Of a DNA stretch of 64,000 nucleotides, positions 33,632-43,900 are shown in pieces. The translations under genes and the position numbers were made by a program. Under the pieces are notes generated by a model that did no database searches, was not told the DNA's origin, and saw only the letters and a list, made by a program, of their open reading frames with translations. The stretch comes from CAWCDJ01 sp963796485 (lineage in GTDB: Bacteria > Acidobacteriota > Terriglobia > Bryobacterales > Bryobacteraceae): positions 1 through 64,000 of the forward strand of contig CAWCLV010000002.1 of assembly GCA_963796485.1 (NCBI GenBank), in the 5' to 3' direction. Numbering within the stretch: position 1 is the first letter of the stretch; each line of letters begins with the position of its first letter.

Positions 33632-36600
33632 TGGGCGAGCCAGTGTTGTCTCCGATCAAACAGGCTCTGCTCGAGATTCGCGACCTCCGCCGGCAGTTGG
33701 ACGAAGTGCGGAGCGCCGGGCGGGAACCCATCGCCGTAGTCGGCATGGCCGTCCGTTTTCCGTGCGCCGAGCAAGGGCTTGAGAGCTTTTGGAAGTTGTT
33801 GAGCGAAGGTCGCGACGCCGTCGAGGAGCGGCTCGCGGAGCGTTGGGATCCGGGCCAATACTACTCGCCGGGTTCGAACCTCCCGGGCCGGGCCAACACG
33901 CTTCGCGCCGGGCTTCTCCGCGACATCGACGGCTTCGACGCGGAGTTCTTCGGCATTTCCCCGAAAGAGGCCGAACAGCTTGACCCGCAACAACGCATCC
34001 TCCTCGAAGTGACCTGGGGCGCCCTCGAAAATGCGGGAATCCCGATCGAACGCCTGCACGGAAGCTCCACCGGGGTCTTTCTGGGAATCAGCAATTCGGA
34101 CTATGCCCGGCTGTTGTTCGACGAACCGGCGCAGATCGACCACTACGCGAGCTCGGGGTCGGCGCTGAGCGTCGCGGCCGGCCGCCTCTCGTACGTTCTG
34201 GGTTTGCATGGGCCGGCATTGTCGATCGATACGGCTTGCTCGTCGTCGCTGGCCGCGGTGCACCTGGCGGTCGAGAGCCTGCGCCGCCGCGAATGCGGTC
34301 TGGCGCTGGCCGCCGGAGTGAACCTGATCCTGACGCCGCACATTCACGTCAATTTCTCAAGGGCCGGGATGCTCGCGCCGGACGGCAAATGCAAGACCTT
34401 CGATGCCGCGGCGGACGGCTACGTGCGCAGCGAAGGCTGCGCTACGGTGGTCCTGAAGCGGCTTCGGGATGCGGAAGCCGATGGCGACCGGATCTTCGCG
34501 GTGGTGCGCGGGTCGGCGCTCAACCACGACGGGCGCAGCAGCGGCCTGACGGTGCCGAATGCGAACGCGCAGCAGGCGGTCATTCGCGCGGCGCTCGACA
34601 ACGCAGGACTGGACCCGGGCCGGATCGGCTACATCGAGGCGCACGGCACGGGTACTTCACTGGGTGACCCGATCGAGATCGGCGCGCTCGATGCCGTCTT
34701 CGGCACCGGCCGGCCGCAACCGCTCCTGGTAGGCTCGGTGAAGACGAACCTGGGACACCTGGAGGCGGCCGCCGGTCTTGCCGGCTTCGTCAAAGCCGGC
34801 CTCAGCCTTCAGCATGAGCAGATCCCGCCGCACCTGCACTTCAACGTCCGCAATCCGCTCATCGAATGGGAACGGATGCAGCTTGCGGTGCCAACCAGCC
34901 TGACGCCGTGGCCCCGTTGCGATCAGCCGCGGTATGCCGGAGTCAGCGCGTTCGGGTTCAGCGGGACCAACGCTCACCTGATCCTTGAAGAGGCTCCGCT
35001 CGCTCGCGCCCGGGACCAACGGTCCGCGGAGCGGCCGCTTCATCCGCTGACGTTGTCGGCAAGATCGGAAACGGCACTTCGCGATGTGATTGGCAAGACT
35101 CGGGACGCGATCGAGTGCATCGACGCGGAGACGCTGGCCGACTTCTGCCATACCGCCAATTGCGGGCGCTCGCATCTTCGATTTCGGGCGGCAGTCGGCG
35201 GGTCGGACCCTCGTGCCCTGGCCGATCTACTGCGAGGCGACATTCCGGTAGTCGATACGCTGCGGCGGGCGAAGCCAAAACTGGCGTTCCTGTTCGCAGG
35301 ACAGGGGCCGCAATATCCTGGGATGGGCAGCGCCCTCTACCATACGGCGCCGGCCTTCCGCGAGGCGCTCGATGGTTGCGCCCGCATCCTGGAGGGCGTC
35401 CTGGACCGGCCGCTGCTCGATGTGATCTTTGGCAATGATGCGGAGGTTCTCGACGATACGCGCTACACCCAGCCGGCGCTCTTCGCCATCGAGTTCGCCC
35501 TCAGCGAACTGTGGGCCAGTTGGGGGATCCGGCCGGACGTCGTCATCGGACACAGCATGGGCGAGTTCACGGCGGCAACGGTAGCCGGCGTCTTCACGCT
35601 CGAGGAGGCCCTTGGGCTGGTTGCGGCACGCGGAGATCTGATGGCGAAGACCAAGCCGGGAGCCATGGCGGCCGTCCTGGCCCCGCCAGCAACCGTGGAA
35701 GCCGCGCTGGCAGCGTTCGCCGGCGTGGTCTCGATTGCGGCAGTGAACGGTCCGGCCAATGTGGTGATCAGCGGCGAAGCCGCGGCGGTCTCCGAGGTAC
35801 TCGACGGGTTTCAGCGCAAAGGCGTCGAAGTCCGCCGCCTGCGTATCTACCGGGCGTCTCATTGCGCGTTCATGGACCCGATGCTCGATGAGTTCGAGAA
35901 GCGCGTGCGGCGAATCGAATCGCGAACCCCGTCCGTGACGCTGATTTCGAACGTCACCGGAGCGCCGGAGTACGGCGTCATGGGGCCGTCCTACTGGCGC
36001 CGGCATACGCGCGACACGGTGCGTTTCGCAGATGGCATTCGGGCAGCGGCCGCCGAGGGCGCCAACGTCTTTCTCGAAATCGGACCACATCCCGTGCTGA
36101 CCGGCATGGCGTCACAGGCCATCGGAGACGCCGACGTCGCCATGCTGGCTTCGCTGCGCCGCAATTCGGACGACTGGCGCGAGATGCTGGAGAGCCTGCA
36201 ATCGCTGTATACCGCGGGCGCGGATGTTGACTGGAAGGCGTTCGATGCTCCGTACCGGAGAAGGATCATCGACATTCCTACATACCCGTTCGAGCGGCGC
36301 CGCTATTGGGTGCCGGACCCGAGCCCGGACGCGGGGGTGGTGTGGCGAAGAGCCTCTTCGGCTGCGCAGCGGCAGGCGGGGCAGGTGGCGCTCGAACTCG
36401 ACATCGGCCGCCTACAGTCGAGTTGGGATGCTCTGAACGATGTTGCGGCCGCGCACATCCGCCAAACGCTCTGCGAGGTCGGCGCCTTCGTGTTTCCCGT
36501 GCAGGAAACCGCCGAGAGTCTCGTGGCGCGCTGCCGCATCTCCAACATGCACCTGCGACTGATGCGGCGATGGTTGGCGCTGATGGCGTCCCTTGGCCAT

Positions 36601-37923
36601 CTACGTCAAGAGCGCGATTCGTTTTTCGCCGAGCGTCCGCTGGAACGGCCCGACCTGGCTGTTGCCTGGAATCGAGCCGAAGCGGCCTTGAAGGACGACC
36701 CCGGCCTGCTGTCGTACGTGCGGAATTGTTGCCGGCAACTGACCGGCGTCGTAACGGGATCGGAAAGCCCGCTCGAAACGCTCTTTCCGAACGGTTCCTT
36801 CGAGATCGCCGAGGGGCTGTATGAAGGCTCCTTGACCTCGCGCTATGTCCAAGCCGTGGCAGCCGCTGCGGTGGAGAGCTTCGCGAGAACGGCGCCTCGG
36901 AACCGCCAGCTGCGCGTGCTCGAGATCGGCGCGGGAACCGGCAGTACGACGGCCCACCTGTTGGGTGTTCTCGACGGGGACCGGTCGTTCTATTGCTACA
37001 CGGACGTCTCCGATGTATTTCTCGACCGGGGCCGGACCCGGTTCGGCGGGTATCCTTTCGTGATGTTTCGGCAGTTCGATCTGGAGCGCGGTCTCGAGGA
37101 GCAAGGTTTCGCCGAAGGCGGGTTCGATATTGTGGTGGCGGCAAACGTGGTCCACGCGGCGTCGGAAGTGCGGAAGGCGCTTGGCACGATTCGCGCGCTG
37201 CTGGCGCGCGGAGGTCTGCTCGTGATGATCGAGACCACCGCGCATATGGCCTGGTTCGATGTGACCACGGGGCTGATCGAAGGCTGGCAGGTGTTCGCGG
37301 ATGCCGGCCGCACCGATAGCCCGCTGCTGGATGCGGCCGCCTGGAACGGCCTGTGTACCGAAACCGGCTTTGGCGAAGTTCAGTCGTACCCGGATGAGGT
37401 CTCACCGGCAGCTTGTGTCGGCCAGCGGGTGATCCTGGCGCAACGGGAAGGCGGCGTGCGATCCGACAGGCGGCCGGAAGTATACGCCGCAGTGCCGGCG
37501 ACTGCTCCCGCGTTGGTGGAGAGCTCCGCAATGCGGGAGAAGCTTGCCGGCCTCGATAACGCCGAGCGCTGCGATGCCATGATCGAGTTTGTCGGCGCGC
37601 AGATCGCCGCGGTGATGCACTTCGACGGTCGTCTGCCGGATCGGCGGCAGCGCCTGATGGAGGCCGGTCTCGACTCGCTGATGGCGGTGCAACTCCGAGA
37701 CCGGTTGGCGGCTGGGCTCGGCGGCATTTCGCTTCCCGCCAGCTTGATGTTCGACTATCCCACGATCGAAGCCCTGGCCGAGTGTCTTCTCGAAAAGCTG
37801 GCACTTCAGCCCGAGCTGGGGAACACTGCGCAACCCGACTCGCGGGCCAGTGAGATCGCCGACCTATCCGACGACGAGGTCCTGAAGGTGCTACTGGTCA
37901 GGCTGGATTCGCATGTCCAATGA
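33631..37923 (+). CDS. PKS4: type I PKS module KS-AT-MT-ACP (non-reducing)
   Basis: A 1430-residue module, the only one here with no reductive domain. N-terminal docking coiled coil (IKQALLEIRDLRRQLDEVR). KS: Cys203. AT: Ser642 (GHSMGE); the specificity motif reads RASH followed by CAFMDP (741 onward), neither a canonical HAFH nor YASH, so extender choice is uncertain. C-methyltransferase: VLEIGAGTG from 1096, followed by the FDIVVAANVVHA motif. ACP: Ser1349 (GLDSLMA). Expected product of this step is an alpha-methyl beta-keto unit, or gem-dimethyl if methylmalonyl is also loaded. C-terminal acidic docking helix (LSDDEVLKVLLVRL). It overlaps PKS5 by 11 bp. Confidence 0.92.
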   Translation: MGEPVLSPIKQALLEIRDLRRQLDEVRSAGREPIAVVGMAVRFPCAEQGLESFWKLLSEGRDAVEERLAERWDPGQYYSPGSNLPGRANTLRAGLLRDIDGFDAEFFGISPKEAEQLDPQQRILLEVTWGALENAGIPIERLHGSSTGVFLGISNSDYARLLFDEPAQIDHYASSGSALSVAAGRLSYVLGLHGPALSIDTACSSSLAAVHLAVESLRRRECGLALAAGVNLILTPHIHVNFSRAGMLAPDGKCKTFDAAADGYVRSEGCATVVLKRLRDAEADGDRIFAVVRGSALNHDGRSSGLTVPNANAQQAVIRAALDNAGLDPGRIGYIEAHGTGTSLGDPIEIGALDAVFGTGRPQPLLVGSVKTNLGHLEAAAGLAGFVKAGLSLQHEQIPPHLHFNVRNPLIEWERMQLAVPTSLTPWPRCDQPRYAGVSAFGFSGTNAHLILEEAPLARARDQRSAERPLHPLTLSARSETALRDVIGKTRDAIECIDAETLADFCHTANCGRSHLRFRAAVGGSDPRALADLLRGDIPVVDTLRRAKPKLAFLFAGQGPQYPGMGSALYHTAPAFREALDGCARILEGVLDRPLLDVIFGNDAEVLDDTRYTQPALFAIEFALSELWASWGIRPDVVIGHSMGEFTAATVAGVFTLEEALGLVAARGDLMAKTKPGAMAAVLAPPATVEAALAAFAGVVSIAAVNGPANVVISGEAAAVSEVLDGFQRKGVEVRRLRIYRASHCAFMDPMLDEFEKRVRRIESRTPSVTLISNVTGAPEYGVMGPSYWRRHTRDTVRFADGIRAAAAEGANVFLEIGPHPVLTGMASQAIGDADVAMLASLRRNSDDWREMLESLQSLYTAGADVDWKAFDAPYRRRIIDIPTYPFERRRYWVPDPSPDAGVVWRRASSAAQRQAGQVALELDIGRLQSSWDALNDVAAAHIRQTLCEVGAFVFPVQETAESLVARCRISNMHLRLMRRWLALMASLGHLRQERDSFFAERPLERPDLAVAWNRAEAALKDDPGLLSYVRNCCRQLTGVVTGSESPLETLFPNGSFEIAEGLYEGSLTSRYVQAVAAAAVESFARTAPRNRQLRVLEIGAGTGSTTAHLLGVLDGDRSFYCYTDVSDVFLDRGRTRFGGYPFVMFRQFDLERGLEEQGFAEGGFDIVVAANVVHAASEVRKALGTIRALLARGGLLVMIETTAHMAWFDVTTGLIEGWQVFADAGRTDSPLLDAAAWNGLCTETGFGEVQSYPDEVSPAACVGQRVILAQREGGVRSDRRPEVYAAVPATAPALVESSAMREKLAGLDNAERCDAMIEFVGAQIAAVMHFDGRLPDRRQRLMEAGLDSLMAVQLRDRLAAGLGGISLPASLMFDYPTIEALAECLLEKLALQPELGNTAQPDSRASEIADLSDDEVLKVLLVRLDSHVQ

Positions 37924-40900
37924 AGCTTCGAAACAGCAGGAACTGTCCGCGATCAAGCGGGCCTACCTCGCGGTGCAGGACCTGCAGGAACGGTTGCGGG
38001 TGGCGGAGAGCCGCGGCCGGGAAGCGATTGCCGTTGTCGGGTTGGCCTGTCGATTTCCGGGTGGCGGGGAGAATCCGGGCGCCTACTGGTCCGCGCTCGC
38101 GAACGGGAATTCCGGCGTTGTCGAAATTGAAGGAAGCGGCCGAACCATCGGTGGCGACCCGACCGAATTGCGCAGGGCAGCTCTGATTCCGAACATCGAC
38201 CGCTTTGATCCGCAGTTTTTCGAAATCTCGCCGCGCGAGGCGCACCGGATGGACCCGCAGCAGCGGCTGCTGCTCGAAGTCAGTTGGGAGGCGCTGGAGG
38301 AAGCGGGTATTCCTCCGACGTCACTTTACCGATCCCGGTCCGGGGTGTTCTTCGGACTGTGCAGCGGCGATTACGGGCAGATGATAGCGCAATCGGGCGA
38401 CAAGTCCCTGATCGACGTCTACTACGCCTCCGGGGTGGCGCACAGCGTTGCGGCAGGACGCCTGTCGTATCTGCTTGGGCTGCAGGGCCCGAGCCTCGCC
38501 ATCGACACGGCATGTTCCTCGTCGCTGGTGTCGGTGCACCTTGCCTGCCAAAGCCTGCGTCTTAGGGAGAGCGACCTTGCGCTCGCCGGCGGTGTGAACG
38601 TGATGATCACGCCGGAGGCTAGCGTCGCCTTCGCCAAGTCGCGCATGCTGGCGCCGGACGGAGTGTGCAAAGCCTTCGACGCGCGGGCCGATGGCTTCGT
38701 GCGCGGTGAAGGGTGCGGCGTAGTGGTGCTGAAGCGGCTCTCCGACGCGCTGGGCGCGGGTGATCGCATCCACGCGGTGATTCGCGGCAGCGCCGTCAAT
38801 CAGGATGGCGCCAGCAGCGGCTTGACCGCGCCGAACGGCAAGGCCCAGGAAGCGGTGATCCGCGAAGCTCTGGCCAACGCCGGGGTGCAGCCCCACGAGG
38901 TCGGCTACATCGAAGCGCACGGCACCGGGACTTCGCTGGGCGATCCGATCGAAGTCGAAGCCCTGGGCGCGGCGCTGTGCCAGGGACGCTCCCGGCAGGA
39001 CGCTCTGCTGATCGGGTCGGTGAAGACCAACATCGGGCACCTGGAGGCCGCGGCCGGCGTGGCGGGACTGATCAAGGCCGTTCTGGCGCTGGAGCATGGT
39101 CAGATTCCGGCGCACCTGCACTTCGAGCAGCCGAGCCCGCACATCCGCTGGGAACAGCTGGCGGTGCGTGTGCCGGTGCAGTTGGAGCAGTGGCACAGGC
39201 CGGCGAAGGGCCGGCGGATCGCGGGGGTGAGCTCGTTCGGGTTCAGCGGGACCAATGCGCACATTGTGCTGGAGGAAGCGCCGGAACAGGCGGTGCGGGA
39301 AGGGGGGCCGGACCGGGGGTGGCACCTGCTGCCGGTATCGGCGCGGAGCGAAGGAGCGCTGAAGGAGCAGTGCGGCCGCTACGCGGAGTGGCTGGAGCAG
39401 CATCCGGAAGCGGCGGTGGGGGACGTATGCCACACGGCGGGAGCAGGCAGGACGCACTTTCCGCATCGGGTGGCGGTGGTGGGGCGGAGCAACGCCGAAC
39501 TGGCGGAGCGGCTGCGGGGATGGGGGAGGGAAGGGCGCGCGGTGGGGGTGCGAACGGGGCGAGCGGCGACCGGGGAACGGCCGAAGCTGGCGGTGCTGTT
39601 CAGCGGGCAAGGGTCGCAGTACGTGGGGATGGGGAAGGAGCTGTACGAGTCGGCGCCGGTGTTTGGTGCGGCGATCGACCGGTGCGACCAGATCCTGGGC
39701 GGCGGGTTGAAAGAGCTGTTGTGGGAGAGCGGGGAAGATCGATTGGAGCAGACGGAGCACACGCAGCCGGCGCTGTTCGCGATCGAGTACGGGCTGTGGG
39801 AAATGTGGCGCAGCTGGGGATTGGAGGCGTGGGCGGTAGGCGGGCACAGCGTCGGGGAGTATGTGGCGGCGACGGTGGCAGGGATATTCGAGCTGGAAGC
39901 GGGACTGCGACTGGTGGCGGAACGGGGCCGGCTGATGCAGGGGAGCGCGGCGGGGCGGATGGCGGCGGTGCTGGGGGAGCGCGGGGTGGTGGAGTCGGTG
40001 GCGGGGCGGCACGGGGTATCGATCGCGGCGGTGAACGGGCCGGGGAATGTAGTGATGAGCGGCGGGGCGGAGGCGATGGAAGCGGCGGTGGCGGAGTTGG
40101 GGCGGGGAGGAGTGGAGAGCCGGTGGCTGCGGGTGTCGCATGGGTTCCATTCGGCGCTGATGGAGCCGGTGCTGGATGGGTTGGAGCGGCGGGTGGCGGA
40201 AGCGGGGCCGAAGGCGCCGAAGCTGCGGATGGTGTCGAACCTGAGCGGGAGGATGGGCGGGGCGGAGATGGGGGAGGCGGGATACTGGCGGCGGCACACG
40301 CGGGAGGGGGTGGAGTACGGGGCCGGGGTGGAGGAGTTGAGGCGGCAGGGGTGCGGGGTATTTCTGGAAGTGGGGCCGGGGTCGGTGTTGACGGGATTAG
40401 GGCAAGGGATGGGATTGGGGGGGGAATGGGTGAGCACTTTGGGGCGCGGGCGCGGGGAATGGGAGCGGGTGGTGGAAGCGGCGGGGGTGTTGTATACGCA
40501 GGGAGTGGAGTGGAAGTGGGGGGAGTACGACCGGGGGTACGGGAGGCGGCGGGTGGCGCTGCCGTCGTATGCGTTCCAGCGGGAGCGGTATTGGGTAGCA
40601 CCGCGGGGAGCGGGGAAGGCGCAGAGTGGGAGCCCGTGGTTGAGTGGGGCGCGGATCAACTCGGTGCTGCCGCAGGCGCAGTTCTCGCGATGGCTGAGTC
40701 CGACGCAGCCGGGGTATGTGGGGGATCACCGGGTGCAGGAGCGGGTGGTGCTGCCGGGGACGATGTATGTGGAGATGGGGCTGTCGGCGGCGCGGCAGGT
40801 GTACGGGGAGCGGGCGAGTGGGGTGGGGGCGGTGAGTTTCCGGGAGGCGCTGCTGTTCGACGAGGATGGGCGGGAAGTGGAAGTGCAGACGGTGCTGGAG

Positions 40901-43900
40901 CCGGAAGCGGAAGGTAGGGCGAAGTTCCGAGTGCACAGCCAGGCGGGCGGTGGGCCGTGGCGGACGCATGCGGAAGGGGAGGTCCGGCTGAGGTCGAGTG
41001 CCGGGGTTGAGTTGGAAGAGCTGGGAAAGGTGCAGGAGCGGTGCTGGGAGGAGCAGACGGCGGCGGGGTTCTACGGGGGGCTGCGGGAGCGTGGGCTGTC
41101 GTTCGGGCCGGGCTTCCAGACGTTGCAGCGGGTGTGGCGCGGGCAGGGGGAAGCTTTGGGAGAAGTGCGGCTGGGGACGGAGCGTGACGGACTGACGCCG
41201 GCGGGACTGCATCCGGTGCTGCTGGACGGGTGTCTGCAAGTGTGCGGCGCGGCGATCGGGGATGGGGAGAAGGGGCTGTACCTGCCGGTGAGCATCGAAT
41301 CGGTGCGGGTGTACGGGAGCGCGGCCGAGGGCTGTTTCAGCCACGCGCGAGTGCGCCCGGCCCCTGCCGGCGGCGACACCATGACGGCGGACGTCTCGAT
41401 CTATGATCCAGCCGGGAACCCCATCGCGGAATTGAACGAAATACGCTTCCGCGCCGTTGCATCGAGCGCCCGGGAGACCGGCGCGACGGTCGATGACAGT
41501 CTCTGCGAAGTGCGGTGGAAGCGGGAACCCTTGCCTGCGGTGTCGCTGACGGGCGTGCGGGCTGCCGCCGAGGCACAATTATCCGCGGCATTCGAACGAA
41601 CGGAACTGCGCCGATACCCGGAATTCGCCGCCGATTTTGAGCAATTGTGCATCTTATACATCCAGGAGATGTGCGCCCGGCTTGGCTGGAACCTCGCACC
41701 CGTCGCCTCGATCGAGGCAAAGCAACTGCCGGCGAAACTGGGCATCCTGCCACAGCACCGCGCGCTTTTCGACAGAATGCTCCACATCCTGCAAGACGCG
41801 GGTTGGCCGGCAGTGGAGCGCCCACAAGGCGAGGCAGCCAACGTTCTGCTGCGGCGACTGATCGATGCGTACCCGACGTGCCGGCCGGAACTCGATTTTC
41901 TGGCGGCCACGGGTCCGCATCTGGCGGATGTCCTCACCGGACGGCAATACGGGCTCGAACTCCTGTTTCCGAACGGCGATCTCTCCCTTTCCGAACGCCT
42001 GTATCACGAGTCGGTTGCCGCTGTGGCATTCAACGAGACCCTGGCCGCGGCCGTGCGCGAGGCGCGCCGGGCGATGGGCGACGGCCCGGTGCACATTCTC
42101 GAAATCGGCGCCGGCACCGGTTCGGCAACGGCTCGGATCGCGCCCCTTCTGGACGAAGGCATCGAATACATCGCCACCGATGTCTCCGCGGCTTTCGCCG
42201 CAACCAAGACTCTGGAGCGCCATCCGTTCATCCAATTCCGCACGCTCGACATCGAACGGGATCCGGTTGACCAGGGTTTCACCGAGAGCAGTTTCGATTT
42301 CATCGTCGCCTCGAACGTGCTGCATGCAACGGAGGACTTGACGACCGTCCTCGGTCACGTGCGTCGCTTGCTTCGTCCCGGAGGCGTGCTCTTCCTTTTG
42401 GAAGTCGTGAAGCCCCATCCGTGGATGGATCTGACCGTGGGGCTGACTCCCGGCTGGTGGAAGTTCCGCGATCGCGAATCGCGGCCCAGCCACACCACGG
42501 CGCCGGCCGAGACCTGGCGCGTGCTGCTGGAGCACAGCGGCTTCGATCAGACTCAGGTGCTGCCAGAGGCCGGCGCACCGGGAAGCACGATCGGCAATGC
42601 GCTCATCATGGCGCGGGCGGTTCCGCCGAAGGCCGCTGATCGTCTGCACATTGTGTTCACGGACGGCGAGTCGAGCGGTCTCGTGGAGGCGCTCGAGCGG
42701 TTGGGAGAGCGCTGCGTCACTGCCACCATAAGCGAGGATCCTGCGAGCCTGCTCGAGGGCGAATGCTGTTCCCAGATCGTGGCGCACTTCCGGACCGGCG
42801 CCGAACTTGCCAGCGGCATGCCGGCGGAACAGGTACTCGACCAGGAAACGAAGCTGTGCGTCGCCGCGGCTTCTCTGGTGAAGGCGCTTGCGTCGCGACC
42901 GGACGCCGCCCGTTTCTGTGTGGTCACGGCCGGTATCGAAAGCGTGACGCCCGGACAGGCGACGCCGGCGCCGGGGGGAGGATCGGTCCTTTCGGGCGTT
43001 CTCAAAGTGGCCGCGCTCGAACACCCGGAACTGCGCTGTCTTCACATCGATCTGGATCCCCATGCAGATCCGGACGCTTCGCTGCGCGCGGTGCTGGCGG
43101 AGGTGTCGTCCAATTACGGCGAGAACCTGGTGGCGGTGCGCTCGGCCGCCCGTTACGTCCCGAGACTGGAGCGCGTGTCGCCGCGGCTGCCGGAGCCTTT
43201 CGAGATAAGGAGCGACCGGCCGGGACTCGACGGTATTGCCATCCACCCGCTCATCTCCCGCGGCCTCGCAGGCGATGAGGTGGAAATCCGCGTTCACGCC
43301 GCGGGCCTCAATTTCCGCGATCTCGCGAATGCGCTCGGCATGCGGAGCGATGCGTCGCCGATGGGCAGCGAATGCGCCGGCGTGGTGACCCGCGTAGGCG
43401 CCGATGTCTCTCGATTTCATCCCGGCGATCGCGTGGCGGCCATCGCTCCCGGCTGCTTCGGCAGTCACGCGATCGCTCGGGAGACGCTGGTCTTCGGCAA
43501 GCCCGACTCGATAAGCTTCGAAGCTGCTGCCGGATTGCTGCTGGCTCCGTTGACGGCCAGATATGCGCTGCTGGACGTGGGCCGTATGAAGGCGGGAGAC
43601 CGCGTTTTAATCCACGCGGCCGCCGGAGGCGTCGGTTTGGCGGCTGTCCGCTGCGCGCAGCGCGCGGGCGCCGAAATCCTGGCCACCGCCGGTTCTGCGG
43701 AAAAGCGCGACTATCTGCGGGCGCTGGGAATCCGGCACGTCTTTGACTCGCGATCGCAGGAATTCGGCCGCCAGGCGCGCGAAGCAACCGGCGGCCGCGG
43801 AGTAGACCTGTTGCTGAATTCGCTGGCAGGCGATTTCATTCCGGCCGGTCTGGCAGCCCTCGCCGGCGGCGGCCGCTTTCTCGAAATCGGTAAGGCCGAC

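Noticed and set aside
36278..37804. A 508-codon minus-strand open frame opposite PKS4
   Set aside because: Arg/Ser/Pro-rich composition without motifs, antisense to the MT and ACP of PKS4.
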